This document shows positions 10,276 through 20,647 of a stretch of 64,000 nucleotides of DNA, piece by piece. A program made the position numbers and the translations under genes. Source of the DNA: Yponomeuta sedellus. Taxonomy: Eukaryota > Arthropoda > Insecta > Lepidoptera > Yponomeutidae. The notes below the pieces were generated by a model. The model did no database searches. It was given only the letters and a program-made list of their open reading frames with translations, and was not told the DNA's origin. The stretch is taken from the NCBI GenBank assembly GCA_934045075.1, contig OW203736.1, forward strand, positions 22,297,805 to 22,361,804, read 5' to 3'. Position 1 is the stretch's first letter; each line of letters begins with the position of its first letter.

Positions 10276-11375
10276 AGATCAAAGTAATTGCATGAGATTA
10301 TTTGCCCAACGGACGTAACAAGGCCTGTTTAAAGTGAAACAAACAATGGCCTTATTTATTTACGATTCAACTAAAAATCTTTTAGGATGGAGTTGAAACT
10401 GCTTTATAGCAGGAGTTGAAACCGCAGGACTTCCACTTATGAACCGGTTTTAACTCCGTCAGTATTCAAGTGTACACGACGTTAGATATAAGACCATTTG
10501 TGTTTGAAATGTTTTACTAAAGTAATTTTATTGATTGTTTATTAAAGGACATATTACTTATTATTTAAACAAAACATCTAAAGTAAAACTAAAATAATAA
10601 CTAAACTAAAATCTAAGTAACATAAAAAAATAAAAATACCTAATACTAAATACATATTTATTATAAAAAAAACTTATAGCACGGCGGGAGGCATCGTTCT
10701 TTTAAATAAATAGCAGTAGGTAAAATGTCTCACGCGTCCGGTACCAGGGAAGCATAACCGCCAACACACAGGCGATGCATCTGAAGGCAATTTCCTTCAG
10801 CCACTGGTACCCCGGATGCAGCCCTCGAGTACTAGGGTTGCAGCGGGGCCAAAGCAAAGAGTACTTTGAATAAAATACTCAGCACAGATTGAAAGTTGCG
10901 TGAGGCAATTCACTTAATGTAGACGGTTGTGTCGCGTGAACGAGTTATTCACTGATCCATCGCGAATAATATAAACAATAGTCGACGACTGACTGGGTCG
11001 CGCGTTTTATTTTAATGTCAAAAGTCGCCACTTTCTAGTACATTTATTGTCAATGTCAGAACATTTAATCGCCACAAAACGCGTGACTCGTGCCACCGTA
11101 ACACCCAGGCTGAACGGCTAACCAAAGAGACGACTTATGTTTATGTAATAACTTTATTTTTCGACCTCAATGATACAAATCATTGAGGTCGAAACAGAAT
11201 ATTACGGTTTACGTCGAATTCGAAACATTGCACACAAACACCGTTTTAATTTTTCTAAAAATATAGTTCCTTAAACTGTTAACATTTTGTACAAATAAAT
11301 ATTCATTTAATTTCAACACAAACTCACAATATTGCTGTTGGTTCCAAAGTACAAAGTACACCCAAACTACGATAC
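10276..11375. other. mostly unassigned; possible reversed LINE tail
   Basis: An AT-rich block at 10560-10680 followed by GC-richer DNA at 10680-10870 has the look of a minus-strand LINE 3' end, but I cannot name a family. A perfect hairpin sits at 11158-11196. Confidence 0.3.
11158..11196. repeat. perfect inverted repeat, 17-bp arms
   Basis: TTTCGACCTCAATGAT and its exact complement are separated by ACAA. A tight hairpin with no partner elsewhere in the window. Confidence 0.75.
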
Positions 11376-11377
11376 TA

Positions 11378-11475
11378 TGGGCCAGTTTCTGAATCGAGAA
11401 TTTCGCTAAGCTTAACGGTATTCGAATTTCTCAGCAAAGAGCGTGACAGACGGTCAGGTACTTAGTGATATTGTA
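11378..11475 (+). mobile_element. MITE family A, left part
   Basis: GGGCCAGTTTCTGAATCGAG, AATTTCGCTAAG, then TCGAATTTCTCAGCAAAGAG. It matches the left half of the complete copy at 43599. The right terminus is degraded. Confidence 0.6.
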
Positions 11476-11540
11476 AAACTTTTGTAAATAATAGAAACTG
11501 GAACGACTTCAACTGTGGCTTTATTTGCAGATAGGTACTG

Positions 11541-11542
<2 letters not shown>

Positions 11543-11571
<29 letters not shown>

Positions 11572-11747
11572 CATACATACATACATACATACATACATAC
11601 ATACATACATACATACATACATACATACATACATACATACATACATACATACATACATACATACATACATACATACATACATACATACATACATACATAC
11701 ATACATACATACATACATACATACATACATACATACATACATACATA
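11543..11747. repeat. ACAT microsatellite, about 51 units
   Basis: About 205 bp of uninterrupted ACAT. Read on the minus strand it is the ATGT tail of the adjacent LD LINE end. The tyrosine/cysteine-rich and histidine/threonine-rich frames over it are repeat artefacts. Confidence 0.97.
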
Positions 11748-11888
11748 ACCTCACGCCTAACCTCACGGTAGGTAGAGACCAGGGACTGCCACTTGCCACG
11801 ATCCTCTGACAGATCACCTTTGCTTCATCAACGTTCATAAGTCGTTGCATGCACGCACGCCGGTTCCGGGTACTTTTTATCTTTCCCT
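11748..11888 (-). mobile_element. LD LINE 3' end
   Basis: Minus strand. The frame reads RRACMQRLMNVDEAKVICQ, an ORF C-terminus shared with 33441 and 37980. A CACGCCTAACCTCACG junction then leads into the ACAT tail. 5'-truncated; the clade is not certain. Confidence 0.65.
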
Positions 11889-12639
11889 TTGCTAATACAA
11901 CCACTATTTGGTCGATGTAAGTCCGTCTGGAACGTCCCTTACCTTACCTTATAGGTACTGTTATTTTATAATAAAACAGAAAGACTGGATAAAAACGGAT
12001 AAGAAGGTAAAATAGTCAGATCTAGTCAATGTGTGAGATGGTAATGATGAAAATGAGGGAAATTTCGAAATGTGTGACATAATTTAAATATTTGAAAATG
12101 ATAGACAGAAAAAGAAATATGAAGAATGATGTAAAGAGGTTTGCAACGTTAATACTTAGTGAAATTCTCAATTCAAAAACCGGCCCTATGATGACATTAG
12201 GCATAGAAAACGTTTTTTTAATATAAAAACGTTAGTTTTCTTTCTATGTTTTATAGTAAGAAGTGGGTAAGAGTGATGTATTTGCGAAACAATTAAAATT
12301 ACCAACTGGCTGTATTTTTAAAGATTAATAAGATGGGGCGTAAAAACCGGTATCACAAAGCCATTGGCGGGGAGATCTAAAATCCGTACACAAACAAATT
12401 AATCTCGGCGCTGAAACGAGTCCCAAAAATCCTATTTAAAGCGTTGAAAATTGAATTTAATGAATACGTGCGTACTAAATCCGGTTGAGTATCGGAGTGG
12501 TCCTCGTCAGTGGAATTAATTCAGTAGTCGATAGAAACGACGAAAAAAACCTTTCGCCTTCGGGACGCAAGAATGTGAACAGAAAGTCGTCCGAACACAA
12601 ACCAATATTGCTATATTTGCTGTTACGAGTACCTAAATA
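11889..12639. other. unassigned; MITE A right end at 12150-12188
   Basis: ACTTAGTGAAATTCTCAATTC ends near 12176 and CCGGCCC follows: the right terminus of MITE A. The rest is AT-rich without recognised features. Confidence 0.4.
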
Positions 12640-12905
12640 TTATAAGAGCCGTGGTAGAAATATCCGGCGGTCGTAGATTCGAATTCCGGCATGTACCAAT
12701 GGCTCTATTCCAAGTTATGAACAGTTAGTGTAGTGAAGTTATAGTAGAAATACCACTCGCTTGCAGGGAAGGAATACATCGTCAGGAAACCCTTGTGCCT
12801 GAAGTGTTAACATACTTCAGCGAATGCTACGTACAATGGCCCAACTATAAAGCTAAGTGCGGAAGGAATCTCAGGTCTTAACTAACATTGTAAAGACTAG
12901 GATAT
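12640..12905 (+). mobile_element. T2 SINE, decayed
   Basis: Eroded head GCCGTGGTAGAAAT with B-box-like GATTCGAATTCC, then GAAGTTATAGTAGAAATACC, ACTTCAGCGAATGCTACG and AATCTCAGGTCTTAAC. Full length but well diverged. Confidence 0.6.
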
Positions 12906-13277
12906 TTAGATTTTCATTGACACCCAAGTTAGTTAGACCAAGATAGTTAGTAGCGCGATTCAATCAATCCGAATTTGTAAATTACACTAAATATCTCCTG
13001 AAATTTTAGATATCAACGTGGTATTTCTGTGCTCATGGATAAGAGAGTTTAGCCTCGAACACACACAGGGCGGGAATTTTTGACAATTCCGAGCGGATCT
13101 GCGCGCGACGGGCGCAAAAGTTAAATGAGTTCCGCGGAGGCAGCGTCGTCCGAATAATAGGAAGCGTGGAGGGATATACCGGGTGATGGATTGGTTTCAA
13201 CGTGGACTAGCTTCGTGGCTTTGCAACTTTCAGCTGGACAGAGAAAATGTGTTTCGAATTGACAAATGTTCATGGAA
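12906..13277. other. unassigned sequence
   Basis: No supported feature. 13060-13160 is GC-richer. Confidence 0.3.
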
Positions 13278-13342
13278 AACCCTTTGTCTGTCCCCACTGC
13301 TGGGGCAAGGGTCTCTTCCTGCATCGCAGGAAAGTTAGGCTT
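13278..13342 (-). mobile_element. S5 SINE 3' fragment
   Basis: AACCCTTTGTCTGTCCCC, GGGGCAAGGGTCTCTTCCTG and CATCGCAGGAAAGTTAGGC: the tail-proximal part of S5 on the minus strand. Confidence 0.7.
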
Positions 13343-13605
13343 AGTTTAGGCCAAATATTACATAATGATTGATCTTTTTTTGGAAATGTTATGTAAATAT
13401 CTATATTGTGTGCGTATTAATACGCATAATAAGTATTAGTACGCAAAACAAAAAAACACGGACAAACGTTCGGTTAACAGTCTGTTCTAACCGCTTTTTA
13501 ACGTAAGAAAAACGGGTGAAGTCATTCAGACCTCAAGCCCACTCTGCGCTGGAATGGTGGGTTAGAGGCGAGTTCGAATCCCACTTATATTTGAAGTTTG
13601 TTTAT

Positions 13606-13872
13606 CAGGAGTGACCGATATATGCCTCATCAAAATCATCGTCGGCCATTTGACGCCCACCGCAGGACAGAGGCCTCCCTCGTGGTTTTCCAAGCTTCGC
13701 GGTCTTGTGTCGTCCGCATTCAGCGACTACCCGCCACCATAACGAGGTCGGTTGACCATCTGGTGGTGGACCTGCCATCGCTGCGTGGTTCGGTCCGTGG
13801 TCAGAAATTTTCTCTTCAACGGCCATCAGTTCTCCGATCTATGTGCTTCGAACACTGCAACTGCAACTGAGC
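13606..13872 (-). mobile_element. RTE-type LINE ORF C-terminus (R), degenerate
   Basis: On the minus strand one frame reads GRSTTRWSTDLVMVAGSR, a stop, then QDREAWKTTREASVLRWAS: the C-terminus of RTE-type ORF proteins. The internal stop and lack of upstream RT show a dead, 5'-truncated copy. Confidence 0.7.
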
Positions 13873-15156
13873 AATTCTTCGAGTTATATAAGTTACGAGG
13901 GTTCTTCTGCGGATATGCGTCATGCGCCAACTAAAAGCCAAACATTAAATCAATTGTCATTTATTTCAATCAATCAGCCCGTACTTGGCCGCTGGACGTA
14001 GTCCTCTCCAAGGTATGCAAATTCTTTCTGCAACCTCATCCATTATTTATTTATTTATCATCACACTATTTTAAGAACATTCTTAGCTGATGTCATCTAT
14101 TTATATCAAGACCATCTTGATATGGTTTTTCGGGTGTATCTACTATGAAACGTTATCTTACTTTATTTGCAGCATATTTACGGGAAGGTCAATTTGGTTT
14201 GGCAAAGATATCCACAAGCCTTTAGTGTTTGCTAACGTCATAATATCAGTTTGTAGTCTTCAAAATAAATTTGGCTCGCAAACCTTCGCTACATTTCTGC
14301 TGAGAAGAATTGGAGTGAGCCCGCTTACTTCGACAACAAGACTTGCTTTGTTATGATTCGCTAAGTTTCTCTGCAAATCTGAAAACAAACTTACGCTTCG
14401 GAATGCTTTGTGCAATGAAAGAATTCTTTTCAAGAAATTTCCTCGGTTATTTTGTATTTGTAAAGTTGCAGATAACCTGTACCATCCCTTTCATGTTTCT
14501 CAAATGGAATATTTTAATAATAAAATCGCTTTGTCTGTTTATCGTTCCAAAGCATGACCACAAAATAACTTCTTTTGAGGTAGAAAGTTTACTCCAACAG
14601 ACTTTCCATTTATCTAATACGTTAAGTAAATATTGTTTAGTACCTATAGAAGTTTTATCTAATAGCTGATATTTCCACTCAACTGTGCTATCGAACTTCC
14701 AAAATACACGTTACTGCTCGTTACTAAATAAATGTATTAATGGATACCTACACCACCACCATATGTACTTAATTCTGTTTCCTGGTTGTGCTATGAAATG
14801 TTATCTTTTTTCATCGCAACGCGATAGTCCCCGCGATCCAGCAAAAATGCTTGTGACGTTAAATTTCCACGATAAAATGGAATAAAAATTGGAATTACAT
14901 GCAAATGTTATACTACAAATGTGTTGTTTGTATCAGCACAAATGTAAAATATACAACACATATTTTCAATGAAAAGTAGCTTAAAACATGTTATACTGGT
15001 ATTTTCTAAATTCATAAATTGTTTCATATTCTAGTGTTAGTTATTTTAAGTATGTTAGTTGCTTCATAGACAGCTGTATTCATAAGTATTTGGCGTTAAA
15101 TGTAATACCTACTATGTCTATAATGCTATTTTGTACATCTTTTATTAAAAATAAAC
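13873..15156. other. 1.3-kb AT-rich unassigned block
   Basis: Several plus-strand frames of 66-108 codons overlap here, but none shows a domain, signal peptide or matching splice sites, as expected by chance in AT-rich DNA. One small palindrome (ATATCAAG...CTTGATAT) lies near 14100. No repeat shared with the rest of the window. Confidence 0.35.
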
Positions 15157-15332
15157 GATGTCAACCCTTTGTATGTCCCCACTGCTTGGGCACGGGACAC
15201 TTTCTGCGATGCAGGAAGGTAGTTCATACTCCCCCAAGTCCGGGTTGGACAAGGATTGTAAGGCAGAGGCGGGCCTTACTGTCAGAAGTTATCAAGCCGA
15301 CCATAATACCTCTGACATGGCTTAACGACTGC
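15157..15332 (-). mobile_element. S5 SINE, 5'-truncated
   Basis: GATGTCAACCCTTTGTATG at the left (tail) through GTTATCAAGCCGACCATAAT to CATGGCTTAACGACTGCC at the right. The 5S head is missing. Confidence 0.75.
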
Positions 15333-15713
15333 CTCACAAATAATAATAAATAAACAAATGTGACTATAACTTGTTGAAAGTTACTATGATTTTCTTGAAA
15401 GCTGTCATCAGCTTTCTTTTAATAAACTAGATACATCAAATGCCAAGGGTGCTTCTGTTATACCAAGACTAAGGCGGCAGGATCGTGAAGGATCTCATTC
15501 GTTACACGAAGCTGAAACTTGTTCGTTCCATTGAACAATGCGCCGCAGACAATGACCGGTGAAGCCTTTCTGTTCTCCTCGCAGATTATTGGAGATCCGT
15601 AACAATACCACGGTAGGTCGCAAAATGAGTATACATCAATACATATTGTATGACACAATAACCTGCAAGTATACCGATCAGGGCATCAATTCTGGCCGAG
15701 AATTATAGTAAAA
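15333..15713. other. unassigned sequence
   Basis: No gene or repeat recognised. Confidence 0.35.
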
Positions 15714-16142
15714 CTAGCTGTCTATGCAAACTTCGTACCGCCAAAGAATCCGTTGATACGATTCTTGTTACCATGGCAATGGAATAAATATCTTAGTATT
15801 TGGCTTGATAAAAGGTTACATTAACTATAAAATACTATCCCACGGGAACGCATTATCTGGATATCAAGTATCCTAATTCTCAATTCTTACCCCCTTATTC
15901 ATAATGGTCCGCTAACTAAAACAGTTGCTAAAGAGTGTTCTTTTTCATTCTGACTTAGGTCAACAGAAGAAGACAGAGTGAGAATTAGCAATGCTTTAAG
16001 TTAGCAGACTATTATGAATAAGGGGGTTAGTCTATCTTTATGCCAAGTTTCATGTAACTCCGGTCAACCGCTACCTATTGCATGATTGAGTAACAAACAT
16101 CCAAACATATTCCCAAACTTTCACCTTTATAATATTAGTATC
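15714..16142 (-). mobile_element. non-autonomous Helitron carrying a nested MITE
   Basis: Minus strand: 5' end (right) GATACTAATATTATAAAGGTG with GAAAGTTTGGGAATATG, 3' end (left) ACAGCTAG next to T. The Helitron-like CCCACGGGAACGC block is at 15839. Split by the 137-bp MITE at 15890-16026. Confidence 0.65.
15890..16026. mobile_element. PIF/Harbinger-like MITE, 137 bp, TTA duplication
   Basis: Terminal inverted repeats CCCCCTTATTCATAAT...ATTATGAATAAGGGGG extend about 28 bp with two mismatches (15890-15917 and the matching right end). TTA is directly repeated at 15887-15889 and 16027-16029. A 3-bp TWA duplication is the hallmark of PIF/Harbinger. Confidence 0.8.
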
Positions 16143-16423
16143 ATAACAGGCGCACGGTCACGTGACGTGGTTTTTCATAGCATTGACGCTTATACGTCTA
16201 TATTTACAAGATTAAAGTGGCAATTAAAATGAAATTGTTACGCTTCTGGAGTGTACAAAAACGCGTTAACAGAATTTATTCCCAGATTTCATATACTAAC
16301 TGACTAACTGCGGCTCATTGACCTACCCTGAACAACGCCAAATGGTATGCCAAAAAAGCTCTTATTACATGTAAAATAAGCCTTAATATCAAATAAAAAA
16401 ACACATGGGATACATGCCTAGCC
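16143..16423. other. unassigned sequence
   Basis: No supported feature. Confidence 0.35.
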
Positions 16424-16558
16424 AGCTTCCGAATTGAGAATTTCACTAAGTAAATACTTAAGTAACGTTTTGTCACGCTCTTTTCTGTGAAATTTGAAGA
16501 GACAGCACTACAGTTAATTATGTACTTAACGAAATTCTCAATTTAAAAAAAACTGGCC
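16424..16558. mobile_element. MITE family A
   Basis: Left CCAGCTTCCGAATTGAGAA, TTTCACTAAGTAAATACTTA; right CTTAACGAAATTCTCAATTT and AACTGGCCC. The imperfect inverted ends match the copy at 43599. Confidence 0.65.
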
Positions 16559-16562
16559 CAGT

Positions 16563-16828
16563 CTTAGTTAGTTAGTTAGACCTGAGATTTCCGCACTTAG
16601 CCTCATAGTTGGGCCATTGTACGTAGCAAGCGCTGAGGTACGTTAACACTTCAGACACTAGGGTTTCCTTACGATGTTTTCCTTCACCATCGGCGAGTGG
16701 TATTGCTACTATAATTTTAAAAATGTACATAACTTAGAAAACAAAGTCATTGGTACATGCCGGGGTTTGAACCCACGACCTCCCGATTGAGAGGCCGGCG
16801 TTCTACACCGCTCCGCTGCCACCGCCCT
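16563..16828 (-). mobile_element. T2 SINE, full length
   Basis: GTTA-type tail at the left (AGTTAGTTAGTTAGACCTG), then TTCCGCACTTAGCC, CACGATGTTTTCC-like block, ACATAACTTAGAAAACAAAG and the head with CCCGATTGAGAGGCCGGCG and GCTGCCACCGC. Confidence 0.75.
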
Positions 16829-17315
16829 CTTTCTCTCAGGACCGCGCTGGCCCAGCCTTATTTAATATATATCGACAGAACTCAGAAGATAATCGTTTGG
16901 ATAAGTCTGTCTTTGAAATTTTCCCGGGTAAGCTTAACAAAAACATAAATTTATTATCAACACAATCAGGATTTCAAACGACAAAATTCGAGGTCGTAAA
17001 CCTTTGTGAGCAATTCGCTTTTGTATCTCTCTGAAGCCAAATAAAAAACCAGGCAAGTGCGAGAGCAACTTGAATGCTGAGGGGTTCTCTTCAAACAATT
17101 TATATTTTCAGTCAGATCTATGACGTGCCTAAAATCGATTTCATTAAAACAATAGTCGAACTAATTTGAAGAAATGTACGATTTTTTCCATAAGGGGTCA
17201 AAAACTGGATTATATTTTCGGTTTCTGATTTAAGATTGTAAAGATATAATATTTTATTTATTTTTATAGATTGATATATTAACGGAAATGCTAATTAATA
17301 AGAATTAAAATAGCG
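16829..17315. other. unassigned sequence
   Basis: No supported feature. Confidence 0.35.
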
Positions 17316-17595
17316 ACGGCGGTGGCCTAGTGGGTACAACAATGGACTCGGAAGCAAGAGACCCAGCTTCGATTTTCAGTGCAGGCATACAGTACCAATG
17401 TCTTTGTTAATAAGTTATGTTTATTTGTTAAGTTGTACTAGCAATACTATTCGCTAACTGTGAAGGAAAACATCGTGAGGAAACCTGAGTATCTGAGGTG
17501 TACAAATGCCAATGCGTGATGGGTAATTAAGCACATACTCTCTCTCCCTGAGAGAGATCTGTAACCTGCAGTGGAACGTTTAAAGGCTCCATAAA
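17316..17595 (+). mobile_element. T2 SINE, full length
   Basis: Head GACGGCGGTGGCCTAGTGGG and CAATGGACTCGGAAGC; body AATACTATTCGCTAACTGTG, GGAAAACATCGTGAGGAAAC; 3' end CTGAGAGAGATCTGTAACC. Confidence 0.75.
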
Positions 17596-17689
17596 AATTA
17601 TATATATTCAAAGTGATTATTTATAACTTAGCATGGCGTGTCATTCAAAATAGCATTAAGGTAAGCTAAAACTGTTGTCAGAGAGGCGG

Positions 17690-17877
17690 GCAAAAATCGT
17701 CACTGACTGGTTTCCGCGCGACGGATATCGCAACGTGGCCGACCCAAGCGGAGATGGCGGGACGACCTCACGACCTTTCTGCCGCGCTGGCAAGAGGTGG
17801 CCATGATAGGGAGGAGTGAAAGGCAAAAGGGGACGCCTTTGCCCAGCAGTGGGACACAATCGAGGCTACATAAACAA
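17690..17877 (+). mobile_element. RTE-like LINE ORF C-terminus (second type)
   Basis: One frame gives RRWRDDLTTFLPRWQEVA. After a one-base shift and a stop, KAKGDAFAQQWDTIEAT and a stop follow. The W-DD...EE-K-GDAF-QQW layout is that of RTE-type C-termini. Frameshift and stop mark it as dead. Confidence 0.65.
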
Positions 17878-18074
17878 ACTGTTTTTGAAGAAACCTTATG
17901 GAACACAATACTTAAGTGTTTACAAGTTAAAATTCTCAAGCCAGAAACTGGGTGATGCACTAATGGCGTTAGGGCACAAAAAAAAACATATATACGGCTG
18001 TATCTAAATAACAACAACTTCAACACAATCACCTGTCCCAAACTAGGATATAAGAAACATGAAAATGGCAACAC

Positions 18075-18186
18075 ACCCAGACTGAGGCCATTTGAACAAG
18101 TCAAGTGCGGCGGGTTCTACGAAATCAAATTTACGACCTCTGGTTTTGTAGGCAAGCCGTTACCATTATACCACCGAGGCAGTCAC
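18075..18186 (-). mobile_element. tRNA-like SINE head, diverged
   Basis: CGGCGGGTTCTACGAAATC...CCGTTACCATTATACCACCG resembles a reversed tRNA-like head with degenerate boxes. Family uncertain. Confidence 0.35.
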
Positions 18187-18780
18187 TGAAACATATACAG
18201 CGTAACCCTGAAAGGCGTTTCGCAACAAAAAATAGCGGCCATGAAAACACTGTTAGGCTCGGTCGTAAAAAGGCGACTTATTAATTTAAAAAACGTAAAA
18301 TGGCGGCGGCGCGCCGTCGTGACGTTTATTAATCCCCGTAATCAGCCGGGATCGCCGGCCCGGGACTTCCCCGCCGCAGACAGACCACCAGAAGGGCCAC
18401 CCGCGACCTACCATAGTACACCCACTGTACTAGACATTATAATGTATTCAAGCCCACTCAAAAACGTGCATGGATGGTGCCAGATTCTGTTAATACATTG
18501 TAGTACAATGATAATTACACGAACGTGGCTAACGTGGCTATCATGGTCGCGCACACATTATCAAACCCTCTAGGCACCAATGGTAAAAAAAACACGTCAC
18601 ATGGTCCGTCCATTTATCTGTCATTGTAGTGTAATGCACTAACAGAATTAAAGCCCCATCAGACTGTATGGTTCGGCGCTTAGTTGAGGGCACTTTCACC
18701 ATACATTTGTTGAGATAATATTAAGTTGTAAACGCACTAGTTAGTTTAAAGAAATTATATTGATTTTTTTTACAGTAATA
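18187..18780. other. unassigned; GC-rich island at 18300-18420
   Basis: 18298-18415 is strongly GC-rich with a DNA string TTAATCCCCGTAATCAGCC and GGATCGCCGGCCCGGGA. It is not shared with the repeats. A similar GGAATCGCCGGCCC lies at about 47610. Candidate host regulatory DNA, unproven. Confidence 0.3.
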
Positions 18781-18814
18781 TCGATGCGCTACAGTAGTCG
18801 TTGCTTCGCATTAG

Positions 18815-19066
18815 CCTAAGGCGCTTTGCGGTGCTAACTCGCGCCACCAGTGGAATAGAGCGAATGTCGCTAAAAACAGCCGTTTAGGCGAAAATCGATT
18901 AAAGTCCTGGGATGTTGATACTACGTTCTAGGATGTATAATCTAAAAATAGTTTTCACAGATATTAAGATTTTGTACGTTTACGTTTTGAAAAAAACGTA
19001 TTATAAAACTGTTCTGATTTTTATTCCACTGGTGGCGCTATTTAGCACCCCAAAGCGCCTTAAGGT
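18815..19066. repeat. foldback, ~45-bp inverted arms
   Basis: Left arm (18815-18858) TAAGGCGCTTTGCGGTGCTA...GCGCCACCAGTGGAATA; right arm (19021-19065) is its complement with about five mismatches. The loop is about 160 bp. Could be a foldback DNA transposon; no target duplication seen. Confidence 0.65.
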
Positions 19067-19199
19067 AAACAAAATAGGTAAGGTAAGTTATACTCTCTGC
19101 AAAGCGCAAAGCGAAGACGGGGTAGATTGATATGACAGTAGCCCCATGATTTCTATAAAAAAAACGCGTGACAGGTACTTCAAAATGCAAATTTTTCTA

Positions 19200-19299
19200 C
19201 GTGCATTTTCAGACAAACGTGCAGGCAGGTCTAACATGTGTCGTGGAAGAGTGGCTTTCTCCTAAGCACTTAAGCTCTGTTCTGTATCTTTGCGACTCG
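19200..19299. other. unassigned sequence
   Basis: May be the decayed upstream part of the adjacent RTE fragment, but no frame supports this. Confidence 0.25.
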
Positions 19300-19309
19300 G
19301 CAAATGTAG

Positions 19310-19452
19310 TGTAGGACGCCCTCCGACCAGGTGGGATGACAATCTGCGAAAAACTGCAGGCAGATGCTGGATATGGCAAGCTGAAGCCAGGGCGCTATGA
19401 CGCTCATTAGGGGAGGTCTATGTCCAGCAGTGGACTAGTATAGCCTGACGAC
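19310..19452 (+). mobile_element. RTE-type LINE ORF C-terminus (R), best copy
   Basis: One frame from 19317 reads GRPPTRWDDNLRKTAGRCW, then WQAEARAL, a stop, RSLGEVYVQQWTSIA and the terminal stop. The GRP-TRW-DD...QQW signature is that of RTE-clade LINE proteins. Tail is CGACGACG. One internal stop; upstream RT absent. Confidence 0.75.
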
Positions 19453-19829
19453 GACAATCTTTATTAGTTGCTGCTTCTGTTTATTCCCGTTCCCAGTTTC
19501 CCGGCCTCGAACGCCCTTGCCGCAATAATAAAAACCCGCCCAATACGTAATCTCTCAAAGGCAAACGCGCAGAGAAGGAATCCTTTGCATTCATGCGACC
19601 CTGGTTCTTTACATGCGACGAGATAGCCCGAGATAAAAATGACCAATTTAGTTTTTATTATTATCCATCCCTGTATGGTAGAAGAAGTCTAAACATCCTC
19701 TTTCCAATATTAGGTTTTCATAACAGCTGGACCTAAAGTCTGGTTCTGTAACCAGAATTTAAGAGGAATATGAAATCATCAGTATTTGTTCGTCTTGATA
19801 TTAATTGTCAATAATACATACAATTAAAT
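19453..19829. other. unassigned sequence
   Basis: No repeat recognised. A 60-codon minus frame shows nothing known. Confidence 0.35.
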
Positions 19830-19832
19830 TTA

Positions 19833-20236
19833 GAATGAGGGATTTTTCTGACAGCTATAAAAAAAAAATAGTTCTAAAAGCTACGATGAGATGGCGCTGA
19901 ATCGCAAGGGTTTACCTTTTTTTGTTTGTTATTGCTTGCCACAGGTAAAAACTTTATTGCTGTTTTGCGATTTTCATCGACTGGAAGGAATCTAATCTGT
20001 GATCAACTGATCAACGTCAACTGATCAACCATGATTTTAACACGAAAATGAATTAACAATAGTGCAAGAGCAAAAAAAAAGATAGAGGAAATTCCAGGTG
20101 ATCTGTGGACTGTGGACCACAGAATAAACTGGAAAGTAGCTTATCCTATTAAAAAAACAAAAACCCTTACTTGAAAACGCCATCTACTGACAAATTAGGA
20201 ACTACTTTTCTTAGCTGTCAGAAAAATCCCTCATTG
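19833..20236. mobile_element. Harbinger-like MITE, 404 bp, TTA duplication
   Basis: Ends GAATGAGGGATTTTTCTGAC and, complemented, CAATGAGGGATTTTTCTGAC. Similarity continues inward about 80 bp, including GATGGCG. TTA is repeated at 19830-19832 and 20237-20239. No transposase frame inside. Confidence 0.75.
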
Positions 20237-20239
20237 TTA

Positions 20240-20640
20240 AAGACTACGAAAAAAAAGTACGATACTTACGTGACTCATTGTTCTGCATACATTTTTAAAT
20301 CCAGTCTTCAAAACTTTGTATTTTTATGCATTGAGTTAACATTTTTCTAAAAGTAGGTTCCTCGTCAAACCAGTAATGAATGTACACAAGTTTATTAAAA
20401 ATATTGATCGAGGAAATCAATGTAAATTGTATTAAGATGCGTGCAGCATAGTTAAATTTACACGAGGCCTTAACAAGTCAGGCTTGAATTGTTGCCAGAT
20501 TGTAGAGTTCTAAAACTGTGCTTCGTAAATAAGATTAGTAAAAAAATATTAGTTCGTAATTAGCCTATGATTGGTTTTCATTGATAGATTGTTTTATAAA
20601 GTTTTGTACTGTAGGCTTCAATAAAAAACGTGTATATACG
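20240..20640. other. unassigned AT-rich sequence
   Basis: A possible LINE 3' end (TGTAGGCTTCAATAAAAAAC) lies near 20610. Nothing else seen. Confidence 0.3.
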
Positions 20641-20647
20641 TGGGGAA

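Noticed and set aside
11462..11904. Long frames rich in MYVC or HTYI
   Set aside because: Translations of the ACAT array and the adjoining LINE end, not proteins. The same holds for 33403-33865.
17656..18104. Minus-strand frames of 67 and 134 codons
   Set aside because: Antisense shadows of the RTE-like LINE terminus, whose sense frame gives the recognisable protein end.
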